From NCBI GenBank assembly GCA_964603125.1, contig CAZRUA010000022.1, forward strand, positions 1 to 38,865: a DNA stretch of 38,865 nucleotides, in the 5' to 3' direction. Positions within the stretch are counted from its first letter, which is position 1. Each line of letters opens with the position of its first letter. The stretch is from CAZRUA01 sp964603125. Lineage in GTDB: Bacteria; Bacteroidota; Bacteroidia; B-17B0; Aurantibacillaceae. A model generated the notes under the pieces. The model was given only the letters and a program-made list of their open reading frames with translations, had not been told where the DNA came from and did no database searches. Of the stretch, positions 23,985 to 31,845 are shown piece after piece. Position numbers and translations under genes: made by a program.

Positions 23985-24805
23985 TGATGATAGATCAACT
24001 ACCAAAAATAAAACATACAACTTCAGGTAATTTTTTCTTACTGGCTGGCCCTTGTGTTGTTGAAAGCGAAGAACTTTGCATGGAAGTAGCGGAGCGTGTT
24101 TTAAGCATTACAAATAAATTACAAATACCCTATATTTTTAAAGCGAGTTACAAAAAAGCAAATCGAAGTAAGCTTGATTCTTTTACAGGAATCGGAAACT
24201 CTGAAGCTTTAGAAATTATAAAAAAAGTAGGAGAAAAATTTAACATCCCAACTGTAACCGATATTCACGATTCTTACGAGGCTGTTGAAGCGGCTAAATA
24301 TGTTGATGTTTTACAAATACCTGCTTTTCTTTGTCGTCAAACCGATTTATTAATTGCTGCAGCAAAAACAGGAAAGTTTGTGAATGTAAAAAAAGGGCAA
24401 TTTTTAGCGCCCGAAAGTATGAAGTTTGCAGTTGAAAAAATTCAACAAAGCGGAAATAATAACGTATGGCTAACAGAGCGTGGAACAACTTTTGGCTACC
24501 AAGATTTAGTAGTAGATATGCGAGGCATTTATGAAATGAAAAAAATAAATGTTCCGGTTATTTTAGATGTAACACATAGCTTACAACAACCTAACCAAAC
24601 AAGTGGAGTTACAGGTGGTAAACCCGAATTGATAAGCACTATTGCTCGCGCAGGAATAGCAAGTGGAGCAGACGGAATTTTCATCGAAACACATCCAAAT
24701 CCAGCAGTAGCATTATCTGACGGGGCAAACATGTTACAATTAGATAAATTAGAAAAACTATTGAGCGATTTAGTTAAAATTAAGCAAACTATAAATTCAT
24801 TATAA
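23984..24805 (+). CDS. kdsA: 3-deoxy-8-phosphooctulonate synthase (KDO-8-phosphate synthase)
   Basis: KdsA condenses phosphoenolpyruvate with arabinose-5-phosphate to KDO-8-phosphate, the precursor of the inner-core sugar of lipopolysaccharide. The 273-residue protein shows LAGPCVVESEEL (about 19-30), KASYKKANRSKLDSF (about 51-65), VTDIHD (about 89-94), QIPAFLCRQTDLL (about 108-120), VKKGQFLAPESM (about 131-142), TERGTTFGYQDLVVDMR (about 163-179) and DVTHSLQQPN (about 194-203). The Cys in GPC and in FLCRQ and the Asn in KKANRS help separate metal-free from metal-dependent forms. Here KKANRS carries Asn, as in the metal-free E. coli type. It confirms an LPS-bearing Gram-negative. It is translationally coupled to both neighbours. 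Confidence 0.95.
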   Translation: MMIDQLPKIKHTTSGNFFLLAGPCVVESEELCMEVAERVLSITNKLQIPYIFKASYKKANRSKLDSFTGIGNSEALEIIKKVGEKFNIPTVTDIHDSYEAVEAAKYVDVLQIPAFLCRQTDLLIAAAKTGKFVNVKKGQFLAPESMKFAVEKIQQSGNNNVWLTERGTTFGYQDLVVDMRGIYEMKKINVPVILDVTHSLQQPNQTSGVTGGKPELISTIARAGIASGADGIFIETHPNPAVALSDGANMLQLDKLEKLLSDLVKIKQTINSL

Positions 24806-26307
24806 TGAAAAAACTAAGCTTGATTCTTATCATTATGTTAATGCAAGTTTTTGCATTTGGTCAAAACCCTAATGGCTGGGATACTGCTTGGGTTCATAGT
24901 TTTGGCGGACCAAGTGTTGATATTGGCAAAGACATAAAAGAAACTAGCGATAAAGGTTTTATCATTGCTGCAACTTCGAGCACTTTTGGAAGTGGTAATA
25001 CTTCATTTTATATTATTAAAACGGATAGCTTAGGTAATCATGAATGGAGTCAAACGATAGGTACCAACAACAACGATATTGCCAACTCTGTGGAAATTGC
25101 TAATGATGGTGGATATTTATTTTCCGGTATATCAAACTGGAATATCAATACCGGCTATGATGGATATGCTGTTAAAACGGATAATGCAGGGAATGTGCAA
25201 TGGACCAAAAACTATGGTTGGGACGATTGGGATTTTGTTTACAACTCATGTAAAATGCCTGATGGAGGTTATTTGTTTTGTGGTGAAACTTATTCAAACA
25301 CAAATGGAGGAGCTGATGGCTTAATAATTAGAACCGATGTAAATGGAGATACCATCTGGACAAAAAAAATTGGAGGTATTGGAGACGATGCTTTTTACAG
25401 TATTGAGCAAGCGAATAACAGAATATTTGTTGTAGGTAAAAAATATAATCAAATCAATGCTAAAAGTGATGCAAGTATTTACAAACTTGATTTTAACGGC
25501 AATATATTACTTTCTGATTTTTTCTTAGACAACACTTTAGATGATAATCTTTATAATGACTTATACATTAATTCTAACGGCAGTATAAGTGTTGGAGGCA
25601 CTCATAAGTCAAGTACCGCAAGTCATCCCTTATTACGTAAAATTGATTCTACAAATTTTGTTCAATTAATTTACATAACTAGTACACAAGATTTTCCTTA
25701 CCGTTGTGTAATTGAAGGGAACAATAATGATGTTTATACAATGTCACCCTCTATAGGTGGCTTAGGAGGTTTATCTGCTTTATACATTCGTTTTGATGTA
25801 GGTTTAAACTATTTACATAGCGCTAATTTTGGTGGGACAAAAGATGATGATGGCTACGAAATAATCAGGACAACACGTGGTTTTGCTTTTATTGGTTCAA
25901 CCAAATCTTACGGCAACCAAAACACAAATGGGGCTGAAAACGTTTATTTAGTTGTGTTTAATAAAAATGATCTGGTTAATGACTATTACATTAAACTAAA
26001 TGAATTTCAAGACACGCTGTCGTATGTTGCAATAAAAGAAACACAAAATATTTTCGAGAAGACTCAAGTATTTCCAAACCCAACCAATTCAAATGCATCT
26101 ATTTTATTTAGTAATGCGGATATTGAAAATAAAAACGTACAATACGAACTATACGATGCCTTAGGAAGACTAGTTGACCAAGAAAACCAAATAGTACAAA
26201 ATAGAAAACTCAACATCTCTAAAAAAGATATTCAAAGTGGAATTTATTTTTACAAAATAAAATTAAACTCAGTTATTATTAGCACTGGCAAAATAACTTT
26301 TGAATAA
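24805..26307 (+). CDS. Secreted T9SS cargo protein with beta-propeller-like repeats
   Basis: The 500-residue protein has a signal peptide (about 1-19, cut before QNPN) and about seven repeats with W-x-x-x-x-G-G and D-G-G-Y/F motifs (SFGGPSVDIGKDIKETSDKG, TIGTNNNDIANSVEIANDGG, IGGIGDDAFYSIEQA), the pattern of long-sequence beta-propeller or SBBP-type repeats. The C-terminal 80 residues, VFPNPTNSNASILFSN through GRLVDQENQIV and IQSGIYFYKIKLNS, are a T9SS type A sorting domain. The protein should cross the outer membrane by the type IX system and be cell-surface attached or released. Its start shares one base with the kdsA stop. Function beyond export is unknown. Confidence 0.85.
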   Translation: MKKLSLILIIMLMQVFAFGQNPNGWDTAWVHSFGGPSVDIGKDIKETSDKGFIIAATSSTFGSGNTSFYIIKTDSLGNHEWSQTIGTNNNDIANSVEIANDGGYLFSGISNWNINTGYDGYAVKTDNAGNVQWTKNYGWDDWDFVYNSCKMPDGGYLFCGETYSNTNGGADGLIIRTDVNGDTIWTKKIGGIGDDAFYSIEQANNRIFVVGKKYNQINAKSDASIYKLDFNGNILLSDFFLDNTLDDNLYNDLYINSNGSISVGGTHKSSTASHPLLRKIDSTNFVQLIYITSTQDFPYRCVIEGNNNDVYTMSPSIGGLGGLSALYIRFDVGLNYLHSANFGGTKDDDGYEIIRTTRGFAFIGSTKSYGNQNTNGAENVYLVVFNKNDLVNDYYIKLNEFQDTLSYVAIKETQNIFEKTQVFPNPTNSNASILFSNADIENKNVQYELYDALGRLVDQENQIVQNRKLNISKKDIQSGIYFYKIKLNSVIISTGKITFE

Positions 26308-26318
26308 TACCCAAAACA

Positions 26319-27545
26319 ATGCAAATAAAAGAGTTTGGTAAATATCTACTTCTGAGTTTTGCATTTTATTTTATTCTGGCATTAGTATTATTTATTTACC
26401 TTTCTCAAAAAGGAAGTTTGGTATTACTAAGCGAACAAAACCTTTTACAATTCGACGCGGAACTTTATTCTAAAATAAAGACAGAAGGCTATTCCGATTT
26501 TTGGCTTTGCGCTTTTTTTCCAGCCTTCCCCTATCTATGGAAAATACTTAGTGTTTCGACAATAGGTATATCAATCGTAAACTCAATCATTTTTATTGTT
26601 AGTAGTAGTGCCTTAGCATACACTTACAAACTTAACTGGAAAAGACAATTATTTTTTCTATCCATACCGTCACTTATTTTTATGTTTGTTCCCTATACAG
26701 AATCTTTATTTTTTGCTTGCGGAACTATTTTACTAATTGGTTTAAAAAACAACAAAACTCATTTTGTTTTATTAGGCTTATTGTTAGGTAGCTTGGTTCG
26801 TCCTACCACTTTTGTATTTATTCCAGCTATTTTAGGAGCTTACTTTTTTGCAGAGAACGACTTAAAAAAAACAATAACAAAAAGTTTATTACCTATCCTA
26901 ACACTTGTTATTGGTCTATTCATTACAATAAGCGTTCATTACAGCTTTACAAAAAAATGGTTCGTGTTTTTTGAGGCTCAAAAAATGTGGAAGAATTTTT
27001 TACATTTCCCGCATTTACCATTAACAAGCTGGGGTGGCGATGCTTGTGTAAGATACGATGCTAGTGCGCTTACAATTGCTTTAATTTGCGGCGGATTTAT
27101 TTTTTACAGCATTTTCAAAAAAACCAAAATGCAAACTAGTCTAACAAAAGACTTCAGTTTTTCAATTCTATACATTTTTGGCACAACTTTACTCATTTTG
27201 GCATACCGCGACGGAAATCTTTACAGTTTAAATCGTTTTATTTATGCTGTACCCTTCATTATGGTAGCATTAAACCACTTTTTTGATCATTATACATTCA
27301 AGTGGAAGCATCTATTCCTTGTATTTATTGGCACAGAGCTTATTTGGTTGCTTTTTAATAGTTATAACCATATTCATAATCTTTTAATGTTTAGTACTGT
27401 TAGCTTGTATTTCTTACTTATGTTTTTATACAAACATCCACATAAAACAATATCTGCAATTAGTTTAATAGTCTTAATATCAATCAATTGCATCGGAATT
27501 ATTAAACTCGCCTATCGTTATTTAAATGGCGCTTGGATTGCCTAA
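26319..27545 (+). CDS. GT-C type integral-membrane glycosyltransferase (PIG-V/mannosyltransferase-like)
   Basis: The 408-residue polytopic protein has nine or ten hydrophobic segments. The first extramembrane loop carries FDAELYSKIKTEGYSDFWLC (about 45-64) followed by AFFPAFPYLWK (about 65-75), close to the W-D-A-x-W-Y ... G-Y ... FFP-x-Y-P pattern of PIG-V and related GT-C transferases, where the Asp is catalytic. A late R-F-I-Y-A-V-P-F segment is also typical. Such enzymes use lipid-linked sugars on the outer face of the inner membrane. Donor and acceptor are unknown. It is the last gene in the kdsA operon, 11 bp after the T9SS cargo gene, so it may decorate a surface protein or polysaccharide. 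Confidence 0.8.
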   Translation: MQIKEFGKYLLLSFAFYFILALVLFIYLSQKGSLVLLSEQNLLQFDAELYSKIKTEGYSDFWLCAFFPAFPYLWKILSVSTIGISIVNSIIFIVSSSALAYTYKLNWKRQLFFLSIPSLIFMFVPYTESLFFACGTILLIGLKNNKTHFVLLGLLLGSLVRPTTFVFIPAILGAYFFAENDLKKTITKSLLPILTLVIGLFITISVHYSFTKKWFVFFEAQKMWKNFLHFPHLPLTSWGGDACVRYDASALTIALICGGFIFYSIFKKTKMQTSLTKDFSFSILYIFGTTLLILAYRDGNLYSLNRFIYAVPFIMVALNHFFDHYTFKWKHLFLVFIGTELIWLLFNSYNHIHNLLMFSTVSLYFLLMFLYKHPHKTISAISLIVLISINCIGIIKLAYRYLNGAWIA

Positions 27546-27558
27546 TTTTACCTTATAA

Positions 27559-27589
27559 GTGTTAAGTTATGTTAAAATACAATTAACAC
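27559..27589. repeat. GTGTTAA inverted repeat upstream of a sigma-54-like promoter
   Basis: GTGTTAA (27559-27565) and TTAACAC (27583-27589) are perfect 7-bp inverted arms. A third TGTTAA copy lies at 27570-27575 in the first arm's orientation. The group ends seven bases before the sigma-54-like element at 27596. A regulator binding site is plausible, though enhancer-binding sites usually lie further upstream. Confidence 0.35.
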
Positions 27590-27595
27590 AAAATA

Positions 27596-27611
27596 TTGGC
27601 ACTCATTTTGG
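27596..27611 (+). promoter_or_regulatory. Candidate sigma-54 promoter, TTGGCAC-N5-TTGG
   Basis: TTGGCACTCATTTTGG matches the -24/-12 sigma-54 consensus TTGGCAC-N5-TTGC in the GG and CAC block and in spacing, with G instead of C at the last position. It lies 32 nt upstream of ATG 27644, so a start near 27623 leaves a 20-nt leader. No TAnnTTTG element is present in the same gap. This is the only sigma-54-like site I noticed in the window. Confidence 0.45.
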
Positions 27612-27643
27612 GTTATACAAGTATAATTTAAAAATTAGAAATT

Positions 27644-27790
27644 ATGAAAGCGAAGGCAAAAGCAAAAACAATAGATATTATCAACCGTATAAAATTACGT
27701 ATTGATTCTAAAACGATTATTTTAGTTAAAAACATAGAGTCGTTAAAACGTTGGAAAGAAAAATATCCAAACGCCGTTGAAGTTTTATAA
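27644..27790 (+). CDS. Uncharacterised 48-residue basic protein
   Basis: The short frame from ATG 27644 encodes a 48-residue protein beginning MKAKAKAKTIDIINRIKLRI and ending KRWKEKYPNAVEVL. It has a Lys/Ala-rich start and is strongly basic, with no membrane helix and no cysteine. Its codon use resembles the neighbours. Three things support it as real: it lies between a sigma-54-like promoter and a strong terminator, the start-to-stop interval almost fills the gap, and the C-terminal half looks like a folded helix-strand module rather than random translation. Function is unknown. Its regulation by an alternative sigma factor, if real, suggests a stress or starvation response. Confidence 0.65.
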   Translation: MKAKAKAKTIDIINRIKLRIDSKTIILVKNIESLKRWKEKYPNAVEVL

Positions 27791-27824
27791 AAAAAATCCT
27801 TCCCGTAAATGGGAAGGATTTTTT
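27791..27824. terminator. Bidirectional intrinsic terminator
   Basis: AAAAAATCCTTCCC (27791-27804), a 6-nt loop, and GGGAAGGATTTTTT (27811-27824) form a 14-bp perfect stem with T-tracts on both strands. It directly follows the stop of the small gene and lies 13 bp beyond the stop of the convergent glutathione peroxidase, so it should terminate both. Confidence 0.92.
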
Positions 27825-27837
27825 GTTTATTACCAAA

Positions 27838-28389
27838 TTACTCTATTAACTGAATCAAATCAGGATCATTCGGTTTAACAACCGAATTAAAAAATGCTTG
27901 CAAAATTCCTTGCTCGTCAATAACGTATTTGCAAAAATTCCAAACAGGTTCGTTGTTGTTCCATCCATTTAAATTAGCATTAGAGAGCCATTCATAAACT
28001 TGATGTTTAGGTTTGCTAATGGCATTTACCTTTTCGAATGGCAAAACTTTTAAAGCATATTTTGAAGAACAAAACTCACTAATATCAGCAGAAGATTCGG
28101 GACTTTGTGAAGCAAAATCATTACAAGGCAATGCTATTATGGTTAATTTACCTTTGTACTTTTGATTTATCTCTTCCATTAAAGCTAACTGCGGAGTATA
28201 ACCGCACTTAGTAGCCGTATTGATTATTAAAACTTTTTTCCCTTTCAATTCCGAGAATTTAAATTTTTCCCCGCCCACTATTGTTGCTTCCAAATCGTAA
28301 AAATTCTGCTTTGGGAGTGCTTTGTTCGTATTTATAGCCTTAATTCTAATTCGAATAAAAGTCTTTAGTTTTGCCCAAGAAAAAGCCAT
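27838..28389 (-). CDS. Glutathione peroxidase family protein (thioredoxin-dependent type likely)
   Basis: The 183-residue protein has NTATKCGYTPQLALMEE (about 57-73) with peroxidatic Cys C62, LPCNDFASQSPES (about 87-99) with Gln Q95, and VWNFCKYVIDEQG (about 149-161) with the Trp-Asn pair. These are the catalytic tetrad of the glutathione-peroxidase fold. A Cys in EFCSSKYALKVLPF (C107) could be the resolving residue of a thioredoxin-dependent, monomeric form. It reduces hydroperoxides in the cytoplasm. A basic 26-residue N-terminal extension (KLKTFIRIRIKAINTNK) precedes the domain and is not part of the core fold. Start ATG 28389 is divergent from the YihY gene. Confidence 0.87.
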   Translation of the reverse strand: MAFSWAKLKTFIRIRIKAINTNKALPKQNFYDLEATIVGGEKFKFSELKGKKVLIINTATKCGYTPQLALMEEINQKYKGKLTIIALPCNDFASQSPESSADISEFCSSKYALKVLPFEKVNAISKPKHQVYEWLSNANLNGWNNNEPVWNFCKYVIDEQGILQAFFNSVVKPNDPDLIQLIE

Positions 28390-28412
28390 TTAAATATGAT
28401 TTAATATATTAG

Positions 28413-28420
28413 TATATTTG
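28413..28420 (+). promoter_or_regulatory. Bacteroidota -7 promoter element TATATTTG
   Basis: TATATTTG matches TAnnTTTG exactly, 16 nt upstream of ATG 28437. It predicts a leader of about 10 nt for the YihY gene. It lies in the 47-bp gap shared with the divergent glutathione peroxidase gene. Confidence 0.55.
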
Positions 28421-28436
28421 CGAAGGTACACCATTT

Positions 28437-29777
28437 ATGTCAAAGCTATTCTTATTATTCCGAAAAATAATGCATTTTATTAATCATAAAATGTGGCATT
28501 ACCGTATCGATAAACTAGATAAAAAACAATCCTTTTTCATAAAACAAGCTCGAATATTCACTTTATCAATTAAAGGTTTTAATGAGGATAAATGTCTGCT
28601 CAAAGCCTCTGCTTTAACTTATTATAGCATGTTTTCGATTGTGCCCGTTTTAGCGTTGATATTTGCTATTGCCAAAGGCTTTGGTTTTGAAAAAAAATTA
28701 CAAGCAAATTTACTTTCTGATTTCGGAGCACAAAAAGACACGCTGACAACATTATTTGACTACGCTAATAAAACGCTAGAAAACACAAAAGGAGGACTAA
28801 TTGCAGGTGTTGGTGTGGTATTATTACTTTGGACCGTAATGAAACTTTTAGGAAGCATTGAAGATTCGTTTAATGAGATTTGGGAGATAAAAAAAGGAAG
28901 AACGTTTTTAAGAAAATTTACCGACTACTTATCCATAATGCTTATTGCACCTATTTTTTTAATGCTTTCCGCAAGTATAACAGTGATTATCAAAACACAG
29001 GTTGGCAATGCCGTTAGTAGTTGGGATTGGTTAAGTTACATAGGCCCTGCAGTAAGTTTTATGTTAAAAGGGCTATCCGTTATTTTAATGTGGACATTGT
29101 TCACCTTCATATACATGGCACTACCAAATACAAAAGTGAAATTCAAATCCGCTATGATTGCAGGTTTGGTAGCCGCAATTTTATTTGAATTAGTTGAGTG
29201 GGCTTATTTAACATTTCAAATTGGAGCAGTACGCTATGGTGAAATTTACGGAAGTTTTGCAGCATTGCCTTTGTTTTTAATATGGATGCAAACCAGTTGG
29301 TTCATTGTATTATTTGGTGCTGAATTAGCCTTTGCTAATCAAAATGTAGATCATTATGAGTTAGAAAACGAAATACAAAACATTAGCGTGCGCTATAAAC
29401 GTGTGTTAGCATTGCTAGTTGCTAACACAGTTGTAAAAAACTTTATTGCAGGCAAAGAACCTTTAACAGCAACAGAAATTGCCCATAAATGCGATATGCC
29501 AATACGTTTGGCGCGGAATATTATTTTTGACTTTACAGAAACAAAAATATTTAGCGAAGTCAAAACCTCTAATGAGAAAGAGTTTGCCTACCAACCAGGT
29601 ATTTCAGAAAATTTATTATCGGTGAAATACATTATTGATGTAATGGATCAAAAGGGTGTGAACCAAATACCAATTCACTTAACACACGAACTAGAGTGCA
29701 TACAAAAAGTGATGGACGATTTTGACGCTGTGCTGAAAGAAAACAAAGAAAATGTTTTAGTGAAGGATATTCTTTAA
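28437..29777 (+). CDS. YihY/BrkB-family inner-membrane protein with C-terminal winged-helix-like domain
   Basis: The 446-residue protein has the YihY core at about 45-300. DKCLLKASALTYYSMFSIVP (about 51-70) starts it, IEDSFNEIWEIKKGRTFLRK (about 141-160) precedes helices, and YGEIYGSFAALPLFLIWMQT (about 266-285) is the family signature, with six membrane helices predicted. A C-terminal domain (about 315-446) has TATEIAHKCDMPIRLARNII, a helix-turn-helix-like pattern found as a YihY tail in many Bacteroidota. YihY/BrkB proteins are now linked to phospholipid trafficking or envelope transport in Gram-negatives, without a settled mechanism. The next gene begins 5 bp downstream. Confidence 0.88.
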   Translation: MSKLFLLFRKIMHFINHKMWHYRIDKLDKKQSFFIKQARIFTLSIKGFNEDKCLLKASALTYYSMFSIVPVLALIFAIAKGFGFEKKLQANLLSDFGAQKDTLTTLFDYANKTLENTKGGLIAGVGVVLLLWTVMKLLGSIEDSFNEIWEIKKGRTFLRKFTDYLSIMLIAPIFLMLSASITVIIKTQVGNAVSSWDWLSYIGPAVSFMLKGLSVILMWTLFTFIYMALPNTKVKFKSAMIAGLVAAILFELVEWAYLTFQIGAVRYGEIYGSFAALPLFLIWMQTSWFIVLFGAELAFANQNVDHYELENEIQNISVRYKRVLALLVANTVVKNFIAGKEPLTATEIAHKCDMPIRLARNIIFDFTETKIFSEVKTSNEKEFAYQPGISENLLSVKYIIDVMDQKGVNQIPIHLTHELECIQKVMDDFDAVLKENKENVLVKDIL

Positions 29778-29782
29778 TATTC

Positions 29783-30286
29783 ATGAGTAGTAAAAAGAAG
29801 CTAAAACAAGGTTTAACTAGATTTGAGCTAATAATTAGCCTGCTGTTGACATTTAGCCTAATACTAATTATTTTAAAAACAAAGCTTTATTTAATTCCAC
29901 ACTTTGTAGTTTATTCATTCTTTCTAAGATTATTCCTCCCATTTGATAGTGGAATTAATATAACGGTTTACCCTCATAAGGTGTTAAATTTCTTGTGGCA
30001 TTTCACAATTTTATTTGTGATCTTTGAAAATAAAGAGCTTTTTCAGATAGATAAAATATCTTGGTGGTTAATGCCACTTGCGTTCTTTTACTTTCATTTA
30101 ATGAGATTTCTCGGCTCTCTAATACTTAAAAAGGAGCCGATTTGGTTAACAAGAAATATTTATACAAATTATAGTGAATCAAAAAAAAGAGAAATTAAAA
30201 CTGCTGATAGAATATTTATAGCAGCATATATTGGAATTGAATTATTAGTACTATACTTCAATGATGCATTTAAACACTGGTTATAG
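29783..30286 (+). CDS. Uncharacterised multi-pass membrane protein
   Basis: The 167-residue protein has a basic N-terminus and about four hydrophobic helices (LIISLLLTFSLILIILKT, YLIPHFVVYSFFLRLFLP, LNFLWHFTILFVIF, and IFIAAYIGIELLVLYF), with a middle WWLMPLAFFYFHLMRFLG segment. I do not recognise the family. It starts 5 bp after the YihY stop and so is co-transcribed, possibly a partner of YihY in the envelope. Its end is two bases from the convergent DUF2279 gene's stop, with no terminator hairpin between them. Confidence 0.72.
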   Translation: MSSKKKLKQGLTRFELIISLLLTFSLILIILKTKLYLIPHFVVYSFFLRLFLPFDSGINITVYPHKVLNFLWHFTILFVIFENKELFQIDKISWWLMPLAFFYFHLMRFLGSLILKKEPIWLTRNIYTNYSESKKREIKTADRIFIAAYIGIELLVLYFNDAFKHWL

Positions 30287-30288
30287 GT

Positions 30289-31185
30289 CTAATACCAAAC
30301 ACCCTTCACCCTGCCCTGCTCTAAAACTAAAGCAGGAAAAGGAATTTTAACTAATGAAACGAATTTAAAAACAGTTTTAAGAACTTTACTTTTAGTCTTA
30401 ATTTTAGTCAAATCCGCATCCAAACTCAAATAATATTGTCTAGTTCTATTATTATTTAAAACCGTACCATCTGCCAAAACGCTCACATAATCAGGGCTAC
30501 CATAGTACATATTGTTAGCTCCGTAGCCAAAAGCAACGTTTAACCATTTAGGAAAATTATTCTCTCTTTTAATAAACGAAGCTATATTAGCACTCAACCA
30601 GTATGTTTGCCCGTTATAATCCTTCAGAAGCTGTTGCGTGAAATTCTCCCCTAAAACATTTGGCCTAACCGAAGCTATTCCAGACTTTCGGAAAGAAAAT
30701 TTCATTTGTATTCGTTGTTCTTTCCACAATAATTCCTGACCCAAAGCCAGCGAACTACCCCCTACATTAGCTGCCATATCCGTCCAAGAAAAGCCCCAAC
30801 CTTGCGAGTAACCATCTAAAACCTCAATTCCTGTCATATAAATTGTCCCAGTGTAACAAAGTATGATTTTAGCCGCATTTCCTTTAAAACCACAATAATT
30901 ATTAGCTCCTAAGCCCAATCTACCTATTTGATAACAAGTTAAACCGTGTCCTAACTTATCCATTTGATTCCATTCTCTACTATCATTAAAAAAATGGAAT
31001 TTCCCACTAGAGTAATCTTTGTACCATAAACTATACAAACCAATGTATGATACTGTTGTGGTAGCACTAGAACCAACAATTGTAAAAATACGCTTCTTTT
31101 TTAAGTGATTTTGAGGCACTGAATCTTGATTTTGGGCTTTCATACCTAAACAAAGAAAAGCTAATATAATTATTGAATTTCGCAA
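30289..31185 (-). CDS. DUF2279 family membrane protein
   Basis: The product carries the DUF2279 hallmark: WNQMDKLGHGLTCYQIGRLG (about 68-87 from TTG 31185), followed by GIEVLDGYSQGWGFSWTDM and further membrane-associated strands. The family is exported and found mainly in Bacteroidota, with no known function. The frame is open upstream to TTG 31221, but a signal peptide (RNSIIILAFLCLGMKA, cut before QNQD) fits a start at TTG 31185. A promoter-like TATCTTTA sits just upstream of it, so the short form is preferred (298 residues). It is divergent from the next plus-strand gene and convergent with the gene ending at 30286. Confidence 0.75.
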   Translation of the reverse strand: MRNSIIILAFLCLGMKAQNQDSVPQNHLKKKRIFTIVGSSATTTVSYIGLYSLWYKDYSSGKFHFFNDSREWNQMDKLGHGLTCYQIGRLGLGANNYCGFKGNAAKIILCYTGTIYMTGIEVLDGYSQGWGFSWTDMAANVGGSSLALGQELLWKEQRIQMKFSFRKSGIASVRPNVLGENFTQQLLKDYNGQTYWLSANIASFIKRENNFPKWLNVAFGYGANNMYYGSPDYVSVLADGTVLNNNRTRQYYLSLDADLTKIKTKSKVLKTVFKFVSLVKIPFPALVLEQGRVKGVWY

Positions 31186-31262
31186 GGTATAAAGATACAG
31201 ATTGATTGAGCCAATTAACAAATTATTTGCAAATTTGTATGTCAGTTTGATAGAATGAATTA

Positions 31263-31814
31263 ATGAAGAATTTAGGAGAAAAAATAAGTATTTTAGAAAA
31301 AGACAACGTTGTAAGCGTTGTTATTTATAGTACCGACAAAAAGTGGAAAACTAACTTAATGTTTATTTGGCTTTTTTTATGGACTATTTGCGGGGTTGTT
31401 GTTTTTGCCAATTACTTTAATTTAACTGACAAAAACCAAAAAATGATTGTTATTATATACATGGCTTTTTGGGCATACTTTGAATTTAAAATTGCCAAAG
31501 CTTTTATGTTTCGAAAATTTGGAAAGGAAAAGATATGGATAAAAAAAGGTGTTCTTTACTATCAACGCCAAATTACAAGCCGAAGTAAAATTAATGAATA
31601 TGATGTTGAATTAATCAATGATTTTAGAATTTTACAACCAGATAGAGGTAATTTCTTTGTTCAAATGCAAGAATCGTTTTGGGTAATTGGCGGCGAAAAA
31701 TTATGCTTTAATTATGGCAAGAAACAAATTGTCATGGGAATTCAAATTGCTGATGAACACGCAAAAAAATTGTTCAAACTTTTAAATAAATATATATCTA
31801 TAAATCCAAATTAA
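31263..31814 (+). CDS. Uncharacterised membrane protein with PH-like tail
   Basis: The 183-residue protein has a short N-terminal strand region (SILEKDNVVSVVIYST), two adjacent transmembrane helices (NLMFIWLFLWTICGVVVFAN and IVIIYMAFWAYFEFKIAKAF), and a C-terminal soluble part with WIKKGVLYYQRQITSRSKIN and ILQPDRGNFFVQMQESFWVI, which alternate like the PH-like bYdb/PF14470-type domains. This is a pattern call only. No function can be assigned. The stop is 32 bp before the ATG of the AsmA gene; the TACATTTG element in the gap points to a separate promoter for that gene. Confidence 0.68.
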   Translation: MKNLGEKISILEKDNVVSVVIYSTDKKWKTNLMFIWLFLWTICGVVVFANYFNLTDKNQKMIVIIYMAFWAYFEFKIAKAFMFRKFGKEKIWIKKGVLYYQRQITSRSKINEYDVELINDFRILQPDRGNFFVQMQESFWVIGGEKLCFNYGKKQIVMGIQIADEHAKKLFKLLNKYISINPN

Positions 31815-31820
31815 CATCAT

Positions 31821-31828
31821 TACATTTG
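31821..31828 (+). promoter_or_regulatory. Bacteroidota -7 promoter element TACATTTG
   Basis: TACATTTG matches TAnnTTTG, 17 nt upstream of ATG 31846. It suggests that the AsmA gene has its own promoter with a leader of roughly 10 nt. No good -33 element was found. Confidence 0.48.
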
Positions 31829-31845
31829 TTATAAAATAAATAAAC

